Notes under the pieces: generated by a model
The model's database searches: none
What the model saw: only the letters and a program-made list of their open reading frames with translations
What the model was told of the DNA's origin: nothing
DNA from: DATADF01 sp046263155
GTDB lineage: Bacteria > Actinomycetota > CADDZG01 > WHSQ01
Reading direction: 5' to 3'
Assembly: GCA_046263155.1 (NCBI GenBank)
Contig: JBHELF010000023.1
Location: forward strand, 1-63,004
DNA length: 63,004 nucleotides
Position numbers and translations under genes: made by a program
Part shown: positions 16,253 to 25,163 of the stretch, one piece after another
Layout: the number at the start of each line of letters is the position of its first letter
Numbering within the stretch: position 1 is the stretch's first letter

Positions 16253-18586
16253 ATGAAACCCTCCGTCGTCGTCTGCGCGCTCGTGTTTGCGTTCGCAGGA
16301 ATTCCCGCTGCGGAGGCGCACGCGGGCATTGCCAAACCGACTCTGCCCAAATCCGGTTATGTAGAGGGCGAGGCTCTCATCAAGTTTCATCCGACGATCG
16401 AGCCCGACGTGCAACGCCGAGTCCACGACCTCATAGGGGGGAAGGTCGCGCGCAGTCTTCCGGTGGCGGGCTGGCAGCTGATTCGTCTCCCCGACCGTCT
16501 CAGCGTGCCGCAGGCCATAAAAGCATATGAGGCCAGGGCCGAGGTAGCCAAAGCGGAACCCAACTACATCTACTACCGCCGCGCGGTTCCGGACGACCCG
16601 CGCTTCCCGGAACTCTGGGGACTACACAACGTGGGCCAAACAATCGCAGGTTCGCCGGGCACCCCTGACGCCGATATCGACGCTCCCGAAGCCTGGGACG
16701 TAAACCGCGGCGCTTCGAGCGTCACTGTCGCCGTCGTCGATTCCGGCGTCGATTATCAACATCCGGATCTCGCGACCCGGATATGGACGAACGCGGCGGA
16801 GTCCGGCTCCGGTAGAGAGGCGGACGGCCTGGACTCAGATGCCAACGGCTATGTGGATGACTGGAGGGGATGGGACTGGGTCGGCGACGATAACGATCCC
16901 CAGGACCCCGTGGGCCACGGAACTCACGTTTCCGGCATCTTGGGCGCAGCCGGAAACGACGCGCGCGGCACGACCGGGGTCAACTGGGACATCCGAATCA
17001 TGCCTCTGCGCGTCATCGGACCGGCCGGCGGTACGGGAGCCGACCTTGCCGCCGCCTTCTCCTACGCGGCCGCCCACGGCGCGCGTGTTGTTAATGCGAG
17101 TGTCGGGGGCCCGAATCGTTCGCAAGCGATGGCCGACGCGATCGCCGCTTCCTCAGGGACGCTCTTTGTTATAGCTGCCGGCAACGGGGGCGACGATGGG
17201 ATCGGGGACAACAATGATTCAATACCCGACTACCCTTGCAGTCTCTCGGAGAGCAACATCGTCTGTGTAGCCGCCACGGACGAGAATGATGGACTCGTTG
17301 CGTTCTCGAATTTCGGGTCTCAGTCCGTCGACCTTGGTGCTCCGGGAACCAACATTCTGAGCACCGTCCCCATCAAAGTTTCTGTGTTCTCTGAGAACTT
17401 CGAGACGGATATCTCCGCCCGCTGGGTCACTGGTGGAACGAATAACTCCTGGGGCAGGTCCCAAGATGCTCAGGGTTTCTATCTAGCCGATAGCCCGGCG
17501 GGACTCTATTCCCCCAATACCGACTCCTGGATCCGCAACAGCAATCCAATTCCGCTAATCGGGACCTACGGCTGCAATCTGAACTACTTCCTCACGCTCG
17601 AGATGGAGACCAACGACCGCTTGCTGATCGAGGCCTCCACGGACACCTCCAATTGGTCTGAGCTGCACGGATGGACGGGTTCCAGCGGAGGCAACGCGAT
17701 CTTTCTCAGCGAGGACCTGGGTCAATTCGACGGCGCAGACCAGCTTTTCGTCCGTTTCCGAGTCGTGACGAACGCAACCGACAATCGCGACGGAGCCCGA
17801 CTCGATGACGTCCATGTCAGGTGTTCATCCGCAATTCGAGACGGCAGTGAGTATTCGTACGCCTCGGGAACCTCGATGGCGGCCCCCTTCGTCGCCGGCG
17901 TCGCCGCCTTGGGATGGGCTGCGAAACCAGACGCATCCGCAGGCACCGTAAAGAGCGCTCTTCTGAATGGCATCGACCACAAAGAGTCTTTGGCGGGCAG
18001 GGTGGCGAGTGGTGGTCGACTCAACGCGCATAACACGATCAGCCTTCTGACGACGGGCTCCTTGCCGACCCCCACACCCACGCCCACGCCGACCCCGAGC
18101 GCGACCCCCAGTCCCACTCCCGTAGCTTCCCCCACGCCAACTTCTCCCGCGCCCGAAGCGACACCCCCTCCCACCCCCAGCGCGTCGCAATCACCAACTC
18201 CAGATGCGTCGTCGTCACCGAGCCCGACGCCCCGACCAACACCCGAGGCGACGCCGCCCGACGGTCCGCAATCGACCGTGGCGATCTCCATCTCCGTGAA
18301 CAAAACGCGCCGGAGCCTCCACTTCTTCGGAACCGTGTCGCCAGCGCATCCGGATGAAGCAGTCGTGGTTACGCTGATGCGTAACACTCGCAACGGTTTC
18401 GTCACAGTTGCGCGCAAGACTCGCCCACTAGGCCCGGCGCTCGACCTCGATCTCGATGGGACTCCTGAGAGCAAATACGGGGGCTCGTTTGTTCGGCCTC
18501 GGCCCGGCAAGTGCCGGGTACGAATCCGCTTCCCGGGCGATGACGATCACAGCGCCGCGCGCGCCAGCAAGACTTTCAGGTGCTGA
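16253..18586 (+). CDS. Secreted subtilisin-family (S8) serine protease
   Basis: A 777-residue exported protease. A signal peptide is followed by a fervidolysin-like prodomain (about 35-105), then the catalytic domain with Asp163 (AVVDSGVDYQHPDL), His222 (GHGTHVSGI), oxyanion Asn311 (AAGNGG) and Ser541 (GTSMAAPFVAG). An insertion of about 150 residues (378-532) lies between the oxyanion region and the Ser. It begins SVFSENFETDISARWVTGG and ends GARLDDVHVRC, resembling an immune-inhibitor-A/MAM-like jelly-roll. After the protease comes a Pro/Thr linker (about 605-672) and a 95-residue C-terminal beta domain ending in FRC. There are no membrane segments or sortase signal. It is probably co-transcribed with the lipoprotein upstream. 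Confidence 0.92.
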   Translation: MKPSVVVCALVFAFAGIPAAEAHAGIAKPTLPKSGYVEGEALIKFHPTIEPDVQRRVHDLIGGKVARSLPVAGWQLIRLPDRLSVPQAIKAYEARAEVAKAEPNYIYYRRAVPDDPRFPELWGLHNVGQTIAGSPGTPDADIDAPEAWDVNRGASSVTVAVVDSGVDYQHPDLATRIWTNAAESGSGREADGLDSDANGYVDDWRGWDWVGDDNDPQDPVGHGTHVSGILGAAGNDARGTTGVNWDIRIMPLRVIGPAGGTGADLAAAFSYAAAHGARVVNASVGGPNRSQAMADAIAASSGTLFVIAAGNGGDDGIGDNNDSIPDYPCSLSESNIVCVAATDENDGLVAFSNFGSQSVDLGAPGTNILSTVPIKVSVFSENFETDISARWVTGGTNNSWGRSQDAQGFYLADSPAGLYSPNTDSWIRNSNPIPLIGTYGCNLNYFLTLEMETNDRLLIEASTDTSNWSELHGWTGSSGGNAIFLSEDLGQFDGADQLFVRFRVVTNATDNRDGARLDDVHVRCSSAIRDGSEYSYASGTSMAAPFVAGVAALGWAAKPDASAGTVKSALLNGIDHKESLAGRVASGGRLNAHNTISLLTTGSLPTPTPTPTPTPSATPSPTPVASPTPTSPAPEATPPPTPSASQSPTPDASSSPSPTPRPTPEATPPDGPQSTVAISISVNKTRRSLHFFGTVSPAHPDEAVVVTLMRNTRNGFVTVARKTRPLGPALDLDLDGTPESKYGGSFVRPRPGKCRVRIRFPGDDDHSAARASKTFRC

Positions 18587-18648
18587 CGACGAGCCGAGCC
18601 GGGACCCACCCGCGGCCGTTGCAGGGATTGGGCACACTGGGGGCGGAG

Positions 18649-18723
18649 CGCCCCAGACCGGACTTGAACCGGCGACCTTCACCTTGACAGGGTGACGAGC
18701 ACTCCAGACTGCTCCACTGGGGC
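18649..18723 (-). tRNA. tRNA-Asp (GTC)
   Basis: On the minus strand: acceptor GCCCCAG/CTGGGGC, D stem GAGC/GCTC, anticodon stem TCACC/GGTGA around CTGTCAA (anticodon GTC), T arm GCCGG-TTCAAGT-CCGGT. Discriminator G. It is inverted relative to the Lys, Glu and Phe tRNA genes. Confidence 0.94.
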
Positions 18724-18869
18724 GGGAGCTGAAAGGCTAACAGCGCGGGGGCCTGGGCCATTCCGGCGTTGCTATCCTGACGCCAGCGCGGAAGTGCCTC
18801 GTCGGGATCTCGGATCTCCCCCCGGTGGGATATGTGAGGTTTCGATCGGAGGGGGCTTCAGCGGGACCC

Positions 18870-18942
18870 GGCGAGGTAGCTCAGTTGGCAGAGCACGCGA
18901 CTGAAAATCGCGGTGTCGACAGTTCGATTCTGTCCCTCGCCA
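18870..18942 (+). tRNA. tRNA-Phe (GAA)
   Basis: Acceptor GGCGAGG/CCTCGCC, anticodon stem CGCGA/TCGCG around CTGAAAA (anticodon GAA), T arm GACAG-TTCGATT-CTGTC, discriminator A. It is convergent with bldC 17 bp downstream and divergent from tRNA-Asp. Confidence 0.96.
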
Positions 18943-18959
18943 CGAAAGAGGGGTTTGGA

Positions 18960-19169
18960 CTAATCCCGGGCGGCGTGCCCGTTACCCAGGCGAGTGTTCT
19001 CGAGAAAGCGTCGCACTTCCTCGGCGCGGTACCGCCTGTGTCCACCCAGCGTGCGGATGGACGAGAGCTTTCCCGCCTTGGCCCAGCGTGTGACGGTTTT
19101 TGGGTCGACCCGGAACAGCGATGCGACCTCGGCTGGGGTCAGTAGTGCTTCTCTTCGTTGGGCCTGCAT
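18960..19169 (-). CDS. bldC: BldC-family MerR-type DNA-binding regulator
   Basis: A 69-residue protein consisting only of a winged helix-turn-helix. LLTPAEVASLFRVDPKTVTR and WAKAGKLSSIRTLGGHRRYR are nearly identical to Streptomyces BldC, a small regulator that binds direct repeats cooperatively and controls developmental timing. There is no effector domain. Start ATG 19169 with GGAGG 8 nt upstream. The next genes upstream are a conserved unknown and the branched-chain dehydrogenase, the same neighbourhood I recall for Streptomyces bldC. Target genes cannot be inferred from the window. Confidence 0.92.
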   Translation of the reverse strand: MQAQRREALLTPAEVASLFRVDPKTVTRWAKAGKLSSIRTLGGHRRYRAEEVRRFLENTRLGNGHAARD

Positions 19170-19339
19170 CGAACTGCCTCCCGGTCTAATCCAAGTGGTG
19201 CTTTCGTACAGAAATCATCGGGTTACGCCCGGCGCTGGGTAATGGCTCGCTCTAACCATCTTTCGTGCCGTTAGGGACCAGTCGTCCTAGTTACCTTCAA
19301 CTAGTCACCAAAACGCCCGATGTGGGCCGAAAGTCACTA

Positions 19340-20134
19340 TCAGTTAAGAATTTCCAGCGAGCGCGCCGCGCTCCACCGGTCCGTGAGCTCTCCGAAGACC
19401 CGGCCCGCGGTCGCGAGATCCCCGCGTTCGAGGGCCTCCAGGCAGGTCCAGACATCGGCGGCCGAACGATCCTCCAGGAGCTCGTCGTGAGTGAAAAACG
19501 CGGCCACGGAGGCGTAGTCGAGCTCCAGAAGGCTTTCGTCCGGGAACCCTTCGAGCCAGCTGCGCAGGTCCTCCACCGCTTCATTCACGGCAGCCTCTAT
19601 ACCGGCCGCATCCAGAACGGCATGAGCTCTCGCCAGCCGGGACCTGGCCACATCGAGTCTGGTCTCGTATCTCAGGCGCAGCCCCTGCTTGTCCTCGATC
19701 AGGCTTCTTTCCGTATCGTCGAAAGCTGCAAACCATCTCAGGGGCACGTGCCAGTTGGCGTGCAGGATGTGTGCTCGGGTGGCCGCCGAGTCGGTCGTCA
19801 GCGCGGCCAGCTCTTGGGCCGCTCGTTGAGCTTCCTCCTCGGGCACGAACAGATCGGCGACCTCGCCGGGCACACTCCCGCGGAATGCCAGCATCGCCAT
19901 GAGCATCCGCAGACGGGTGCGCCAAGGACAAACGTAGAGCGCGCCCTCGACGTTGCGAACAAATACCCCTTCGGTCGTAGCCGAGTCGGCGGGAGGGAGC
20001 GACGCGTTCACGAGCCATTTCGTAGGCGCGGACTCGCTGCCCGTCGGAGATCCGGCGGCCTTCCATCGAAACTGCTCCTGCTCCGAAAACGCGCCGACGG
20101 GCTGATAAACGCGCAGGTAGGCGCAGCTAATCAC
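19340..20134 (-). CDS. Conserved actinobacterial protein of unknown function next to bldC
   Basis: A protein of about 264 residues with no named domain that I recognise. It is rich in Ala, Leu, Glu and Arg, is mostly helical, and has no signal peptide or membrane segment. Blocks that look conserved are YLRVYQPVGAF near the start, GVFVRNVEGALYVCPWRTRLR, HILHANWHVPLRWFAAFDDTERSL and LRYETRLDVARSRLARA. I place the start at GTG 20134 because that leaves 95 bp for promoters shared with the divergent dehydrogenase and puts the AYLRVYxP block at the N terminus; ATG 20203 is the longer alternative. The position between bldC and a valine/leucine dehydrogenase recurs in Streptomyces as I recall it, so a conserved partnership is likely. 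Confidence 0.7.
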   Translation of the reverse strand: MISCAYLRVYQPVGAFSEQEQFRWKAAGSPTGSESAPTKWLVNASLPPADSATTEGVFVRNVEGALYVCPWRTRLRMLMAMLAFRGSVPGEVADLFVPEEEAQRAAQELAALTTDSAATRAHILHANWHVPLRWFAAFDDTERSLIEDKQGLRLRYETRLDVARSRLARAHAVLDAAGIEAAVNEAVEDLRSWLEGFPDESLLELDYASVAAFFTHDELLEDRSAADVWTCLEALERGDLATAGRVFGELTDRWSAARSLEILN

Positions 20135-20229
20135 CAAGCGATCGTAGCTGTGCCGAGCCTGCCATCGCGGCCGGGCCGGGAGGTATCGTTTAGCCGATTC
20201 CATCGGCGCCGAGGCAAAGGGGCCACGGG

Positions 20230-21321
20230 GTGACTGTCTTCGAGCACGTCAATGGCGACGGCTACGAACAGATCGTGTACTGCAACGACGACCAATCGGG
20301 GTTGAAGGCCATTATTGCCATCCACTCGACGGCGTTGGGACCGGCCCTAGGCGGCACGCGGTTCTTCGCGTATCCCTCGGAGACCGAGGCTCTGCTCGAT
20401 GTGCTGCGTCTGGCCAAGGGCATGACCTATAAGGCGGCCGCCGCCGGATTGGACCTCGGCGGGGGCAAGGCGGTCATCATCGGCGACCCCAAACGGATCA
20501 AGACGGAGGAGCTTCTCAGGGCCTACGGTCGCTATATCGAGACGCTCGCCGGCCGGTACATCACGGCCGAGGACGTGGGCACCTTCCTGGAAGACATGGA
20601 CGTCGTCCGACGGGAGACCAGGTGGGTGACGGGCTGCTCACACACCTTCGGGGGCTCCGGCGATCCGTCCCCGGTTACCGCGTATGGCGTTCTGCAGGGC
20701 ATCAAGGCCTGCGCCCTGGAGGTCTTCGGGGACTCCAATCTCTCGGAGCGAAGCATCGCGATTCAAGGCGTGGGCAAGGTGGGTAGTGCGCTGTGTGGTT
20801 ACCTCGTCGAGGAGGGAGCACGCGTTCTGGTCGCCGAGGCCGATGTCGACAATCTCGCGCGCGTCGTGCGCGACCACGGAGTGGAGACCATCGAACCCGA
20901 TTCGGTGTTCGGGGCCGACGTGGACATCCTCGCCCCCTGTGCTCTGGGGGGCTTTATCAGCGACGACACCATCGGCGAATTCCGGTGCAAGATAATCGCC
21001 GGCGCCGCCAACAATCAGCTCGCTCGGGACGAGCTGGGCGACAAGCTAAGAGACCTGGGAATCCTCTACGCGCCCGATTTTGTGATCAATGCGGGCGGCC
21101 TGATCAATGTAGAGGACGAGCTGCGGGGATACGAGCGCGCGCGCGCGATGAAGCGGGTCGAGGGGATCTACAAGCAGCTCCAGCACATCTTTGCGATGGC
21201 CCGCGAGCGGAACATCTCGACGGCGGCGGCGGCCCTCGAATATGCCCAAGACCGGATTCGGAAAATCAGCCGTATCCGGCTGGTCCGCACGGCCGAATTC
21301 GGCCCCAAGTCGGCCCAATAG
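20230..21321 (+). CDS. Leucine/valine dehydrogenase (Glu/Leu/Phe/Val dehydrogenase family)
   Basis: NAD-dependent oxidative deamination of branched-chain amino acids to 2-oxo acids. The 363-residue length fits Leu/Val dehydrogenases. The N-terminal domain has GPALGGTRFFAYPSETEALL and the catalytic Lys in AAAGLDLGGGKAVIIGDP. The Rossmann domain has IQGVGKVGSALCGYL. The motif FVINAGGLINVEDEL is typical of Leu/Val enzymes. Start GTG 20230. It is followed within 10 bp by genes for the branched-chain 2-oxo acid dehydrogenase E1 alpha, E1 beta and E2, the next step of the pathway, so an operon for Val/Leu/Ile breakdown is evident. Val versus Leu preference cannot be decided. Confidence 0.92.
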   Translation: MTVFEHVNGDGYEQIVYCNDDQSGLKAIIAIHSTALGPALGGTRFFAYPSETEALLDVLRLAKGMTYKAAAAGLDLGGGKAVIIGDPKRIKTEELLRAYGRYIETLAGRYITAEDVGTFLEDMDVVRRETRWVTGCSHTFGGSGDPSPVTAYGVLQGIKACALEVFGDSNLSERSIAIQGVGKVGSALCGYLVEEGARVLVAEADVDNLARVVRDHGVETIEPDSVFGADVDILAPCALGGFISDDTIGEFRCKIIAGAANNQLARDELGDKLRDLGILYAPDFVINAGGLINVEDELRGYERARAMKRVEGIYKQLQHIFAMARERNISTAAAALEYAQDRIRKISRIRLVRTAEFGPKSAQ

Positions 21322-21328
21322 CGAATCC

Positions 21329-22465
21329 TTGGCCGATCTCATCCGCTATATCGGTGATGGAGCCCGAATAGCCGACCGCCCACTCCCAGAGGCGCTATCC
21401 GACAAGGATCTGAGAGAGATCTTTCGGTGGCTGGCGCTCCTTCGTGCTTTCGACGAGCGGGCTGTCGCGCTGCAGCGCCAGGGCCGGATCGGGACCTATG
21501 CCCTCTACTGGGGCGAAGAGGCCACTCAGGCCGGTCCGCTGTACGCCTGCGAGGACGTGGACTGGGTGTTTCCTTCGTATCGCCAGAACGCGATCGGGAT
21601 CCTGCGAGGAGTCTCGCCCGCAACCGTTCTCGCGTGGTGGCGGGGCTATGGCGGAGTTCACGGGTTCTGGAACCCGCGCGAACATCGCGTCGCCCCCATC
21701 TGCGTGCCCATCGGCACCCATCTGCCGCATGCGGTGGGCCTCGCCTGGGCCGCCAAGATCAAGAAGGATCCCGTTGCGTCCTTGTCCTGGTTTGGGGACG
21801 GAGCGACATCCGAAGGCGACTTCCACGAAGCCATGAACTTTGCCTCCGTCGTCAAAGCTCCCACGGTCTTCTTCTGCGTGAACAATCAATGGGCGATCTC
21901 CACCCCAATAGGCAAACAGACCGCAACCGAGACGCTTGCGGAAAAAGCCGCCGCCTACGCAATGCCGGGGGTCAGGGTGGACGGCTTCGATCCGATCGCC
22001 TGCTGGGAGGTCACCAAAGATGCGCTGGATCGCGCACGTGCCGGAGAGGGCCCCACTTTGATCGAAGCCTTCTGCTATCGGATCGGCGCTCACGGAACCG
22101 CCGACGATCCTCGTCTCTACCGAGATGAAAAAGACACCGAGCCATGGCGAGCGCTCGAGCCGGTTGGCCGAATGCGAGCTTTCCTCGAACGGCAGGGGAT
22201 CCTGCAACCTACCGAGGCCGACCAGTTCTTCGAGGAAGCCCGGGAGACCATTTCAGCTTCGGTGCGCGAGATGGAGTTGATCGATCGCCCCGGACGCGAA
22301 GTCTTGTTTGACCATGTCTACGCATCCGGCAGACCCTGGAGCTTCGACGAGGGTCTCGAGGAGCTGCGCTCGATTACGCGACCTGCAGAGGTCAAGCCAC
22401 TCGGCCCCCAGCCTGCGGAGGCGGGAACCGGCGACGCCGAGGTACCTGGACCGGAGACGCCATGA
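21329..22465 (+). CDS. Branched-chain 2-oxo acid (or pyruvate) dehydrogenase E1 alpha subunit
   Basis: Thiamine diphosphate-dependent decarboxylase subunit. The ThDP/Mg motif is WFGDGATSEGDFHEAMNFAS followed by FFCVNNQWAIST. GRIGTYALYWGEEATQAG and YRIGAHGTADDPRLYRDE are typical of BCKDH/PDH E1 alpha. The gene follows the dehydrogenase stop by 7 bp. The start is uncertain: I propose TTG 21329, giving LADLIRYIGDG; the in-frame ATG at 21242 would overlap the upstream gene by 80 bp. No strong SD precedes the TTG. The overlap with E1 beta (ATGA) indicates translational coupling. Context favours branched-chain 2-oxo acids over pyruvate. Confidence 0.9.
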   Translation: MADLIRYIGDGARIADRPLPEALSDKDLREIFRWLALLRAFDERAVALQRQGRIGTYALYWGEEATQAGPLYACEDVDWVFPSYRQNAIGILRGVSPATVLAWWRGYGGVHGFWNPREHRVAPICVPIGTHLPHAVGLAWAAKIKKDPVASLSWFGDGATSEGDFHEAMNFASVVKAPTVFFCVNNQWAISTPIGKQTATETLAEKAAAYAMPGVRVDGFDPIACWEVTKDALDRARAGEGPTLIEAFCYRIGAHGTADDPRLYRDEKDTEPWRALEPVGRMRAFLERQGILQPTEADQFFEEARETISASVREMELIDRPGREVLFDHVYASGRPWSFDEGLEELRSITRPAEVKPLGPQPAEAGTGDAEVPGPETP

Positions 22466-23469
22466 GCGAATCAACGATGGTCGAGGGCCTCAACCTCGCG
22501 CTGTCACAGGCGATGGAAGCGAACGAACGTGTGGTGCTTCTCGGGGAGGACGTGGCGCAGACCGGGGGAGTGTTCCGGGTCACCGCAGGGTTGCTCGAAC
22601 GCTTCGGTGAGGACCGAGTCGTCGACACACCGCTCGCCGAGGCGGGGATCGTGGGCAGTGCGATCGGCATGGCCGTTTACGGCCTTCTGCCCGTGGTGGA
22701 GATTCAGTTCGATGTCTTCGTCTACCCCGGGTTCGAGCAGATCGTCACGCATGCTGCCCGTTATGCGTGGCGGACGCGCGGAGAAGTACCCGCCTCGATC
22801 GTGGTGCGGATTCCATTCGGCGGTGGCGTGCGGGCGCCGGAGCTCCATTCCGATTCTCCGGAGGCTCTCTTCGTGCATGTGCCGGGGCTCAAGGTCGTAT
22901 GTCCTACGACACCGACCGATGCCCGCGACATGTTGCTCGCCGCAATTTTCGATCCCGACCCGGTCATCTTCATGGAGCCAAAAAAGATCTACCGTGCAGG
23001 CCGCGAAGAAATCCCCGAAGAGCCGCCCTTTGATCTGTCGAACGGCAAGCCCCCCGGCGACCTTCTGGGAGAAGCCCGCACGGTGCGCGAGGGCGACGAT
23101 TTGGCGATCATCTCCTACGGATCGACGATCCCGGCTTCGGTGTCGGCGGCGGAGAAACTCGCCGCGGAGGAGGGGGTCGAGGCGAGCGTGCTCGATCTGC
23201 GTTCTCTCTATCCCTTGGATGTGACGGCGATCATTGATACCGCGACGCGTTGTCGGCGCGTTGTTGTCGTCCACGAGGCTCCGCGGACGGCAGGAGTCGG
23301 GGCGGAGGTCTCCAGCTTGGTGCACGAGCGCGCGATGCTCGAGCTTGAAGCGCCTGTGATTCGCGTTACGGGCTTCGATGTTCCGTTCCCGCAATTCGCG
23401 AATGAGGACGATTATCTGCCTTCGGTGGCGCGCATCGTCGCGGGTGCAAAGCGAGTACTGGAGTACTGA
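22462..23469 (+). CDS. Branched-chain 2-oxo acid (or pyruvate) dehydrogenase E1 beta subunit
   Basis: Transketolase-like partner of E1 alpha. Conserved blocks over 335 residues are VVLLGEDVAQTGGVFRVTAG, DTPLAEAGIVGSAIGMA, EIQFDVFVYPGFEQIV, RIPFGGGVRAPELHSDSPEAL (21-residue region, partly cited), GLKVVCPTTPTDA and the C-terminal VVVHEAPRTAGVGAEV. The ATG overlaps the E1 alpha stop by 4 bp, and the stop overlaps the E2 ATG by 1 bp, so the three subunits are made from one transcript in fixed proportion. Start and family are clear; substrate is inferred from the upstream amino acid dehydrogenase. Confidence 0.93.
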   Translation: MSESTMVEGLNLALSQAMEANERVVLLGEDVAQTGGVFRVTAGLLERFGEDRVVDTPLAEAGIVGSAIGMAVYGLLPVVEIQFDVFVYPGFEQIVTHAARYAWRTRGEVPASIVVRIPFGGGVRAPELHSDSPEALFVHVPGLKVVCPTTPTDARDMLLAAIFDPDPVIFMEPKKIYRAGREEIPEEPPFDLSNGKPPGDLLGEARTVREGDDLAIISYGSTIPASVSAAEKLAAEEGVEASVLDLRSLYPLDVTAIIDTATRCRRVVVVHEAPRTAGVGAEVSSLVHERAMLELEAPVIRVTGFDVPFPQFANEDDYLPSVARIVAGAKRVLEY

Positions 23470-25163
23470 TGCCGGACTTCAAGCTGCCCGATCTGGGAGA
23501 GGGCGTCACCGAGGCCGAGATTGAAAAGTGGCTGGTCAAAGAGGGAGACCAGATCGCCGAAGATGGTCCGCTCGTCGAGGTAATCACGGACAAGGCCACG
23601 GCCGAGATTCCTTCGCCCTTCGCCGGGGTGGTCAGCCGCATCCATGTTCCCGAGGGTGAGGTGGTGCCGGTCGGCACGACGCTGGTCACAATCGAGTCGG
23701 TCTCTCCACCGGCGGCCGCGGCCGCTCCCGGTCGGCGCGCGCCCGCGCCCCTAATCGTGGGCGGTGCTAACTCGGAGAGCAGCCGTGACACCCCACCGAA
23801 CCCATCCGCCCGCTCGGAACCTGACGTCGGAAAGTCCGGATCGCAGCCGGAAGCGCCGGCCGTTGGCTCCGACGATGACGAGTCGCAACCCGAGAAACAG
23901 CCGGCCGCGAGCGAAGCTCCGGAGAGCACGGGAGACGCAATCAAGGCCATGCCCCCGGTGCGGAAGCTCGCTCGGGAGCTGGGGGTGGATCTGGCCCTCG
24001 TCACCGGCACCGGCTCGGGTGGCCGCATCCTGCGCGAAGACGTCGAGGCGTACGTAGCTGACAAGACCAAGGCCAAAGAGGAGGCCGAGGCCAGAGCACG
24101 CGAGGAGGCCGAGGCTAGAGCACGCGAAGAGGCCGAGGCCAGAGCGCGCCCTCCAGTGCCCCCTCCTCCTCCCGCTCCCACTGCGCCGGCGGTCACCCCG
24201 CCGGCAGAGCCTCTACGTACGGAGGCTGCACCGACAGAGCCTGCCCGCCCGGCAACCGGCGGACCTCCGGAAACGCCGGCCGTCCCTGCCGCTCCGGCGG
24301 CGGCCCCCGCGCCGCGCACGGTTGAGCCTCCCCGCGCCGCGGAAGCGCGGAGTACCGCGCCATCGAAGGAGCCGCTAGTAGCACCTCAAGCCGCGGAGCC
24401 AAAGACCGTCCAACCCGGACCTGCCGCAACCGAGGAGCGACCCCCGCCATCCGTGGCGGGACGCCGCGAACCGCTCCGGGGCATTCGTCGGATCGTGGCC
24501 GATCGCATGACGTTCGCGCACCTTGTCGTTCCGCCGGTAACCCATATCGAGGAGTGCGACGTTACGGACCTTGAGGCAACTCGCGGCCGTCTAAATGAGC
24601 AAGCTACCGATGAGACGAAGCTCACCTTCTTGCCTTTCATCATTCGGGCCGCCGTCGCCTCTCTGAAGAAGTACCCCGCGATGAATGCATCGCTCGACGA
24701 CAACACAAGGGAGATCGTGTTTCATGAGCGCTACCACATCGGCCTCGCAGTAGACACTCCAGCGGGATTAACGGTGCCGGTCGTCCGCAACCCAGAAACA
24801 AAGAGTCTTCGCGAAATCGCTAGCGAGATAGAGGACCTGGCTCTGCGGGCCCGGACCGGCGCGCTGCGAACGGAAGATGTGGGCGGGGCCACTTTCACGG
24901 TCACCAGTCCCGGTCCGTTCGGAGGACTGATGGCTACCCCGATCGTCTTCCACCCTCAGTCCTCGATCCTGGGTGTGCACCGAGCCACAAAGAGGCCGGT
25001 AGTGAAGGACGATCAGATCGTGGTGCGGTTGATGATGAATCTATCGATCACGTTCGATCACCGAATACTGGATGGGATGACCGCGGCAAAATTCTGTCTT
25101 GACGTCGTCGAGCAATTGCAGAACCCCGCATCCTTGGTTGGCGAGGGGGAAGGGTCCGCTTAG
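23469..25163 (+). CDS. 2-oxo acid dehydrogenase E2 (dihydrolipoamide acyltransferase)
   Basis: Core acyltransferase of the complex. Domain order in 564 residues: one lipoyl domain (1-78, lipoylated Lys42 in VITDKATAEIPSP), an acidic/Pro linker, a peripheral subunit-binding domain near 160-195 (MPPVRKLARELGVDLALVTG and GRILREDVEAYV), a charged EEAEARAR triplet repeat, a long Ala/Pro linker, and the catalytic domain ending in ITFDHRILDGMTAA with the active-site His. The single lipoyl domain fits branched-chain E2. No E3 (lpd) gene is in the window, so the lipoamide dehydrogenase must come from elsewhere. The stop overlaps the convergent FAH-family gene by 4 bp. Confidence 0.94.
   Translation: MPDFKLPDLGEGVTEAEIEKWLVKEGDQIAEDGPLVEVITDKATAEIPSPFAGVVSRIHVPEGEVVPVGTTLVTIESVSPPAAAAAPGRRAPAPLIVGGANSESSRDTPPNPSARSEPDVGKSGSQPEAPAVGSDDDESQPEKQPAASEAPESTGDAIKAMPPVRKLARELGVDLALVTGTGSGGRILREDVEAYVADKTKAKEEAEARAREEAEARAREEAEARARPPVPPPPPAPTAPAVTPPAEPLRTEAAPTEPARPATGGPPETPAVPAAPAAAPAPRTVEPPRAAEARSTAPSKEPLVAPQAAEPKTVQPGPAATEERPPPSVAGRREPLRGIRRIVADRMTFAHLVVPPVTHIEECDVTDLEATRGRLNEQATDETKLTFLPFIIRAAVASLKKYPAMNASLDDNTREIVFHERYHIGLAVDTPAGLTVPVVRNPETKSLREIASEIEDLALRARTGALRTEDVGGATFTVTSPGPFGGLMATPIVFHPQSSILGVHRATKRPVVKDDQIVVRLMMNLSITFDHRILDGMTAAKFCLDVVEQLQNPASLVGEGEGSA
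24078..24149 (+). repeat. Three tandem 24-nt coding repeats in the E2 linker
   Basis: Three consecutive 24-bp units with few synonymous differences, each encoding EEAEARAR. They form a charged helical spacer between the subunit-binding domain and the Pro/Ala linker. The near-identity of the units suggests recent slippage expansion. Confidence 0.85.

Noticed and set aside
18060..18260. Pro/Thr codon repeats as a CRISPR or satellite array
   Set aside because: They lie in frame within the subtilase and encode a typical Pro/Thr linker; there are no spacers.
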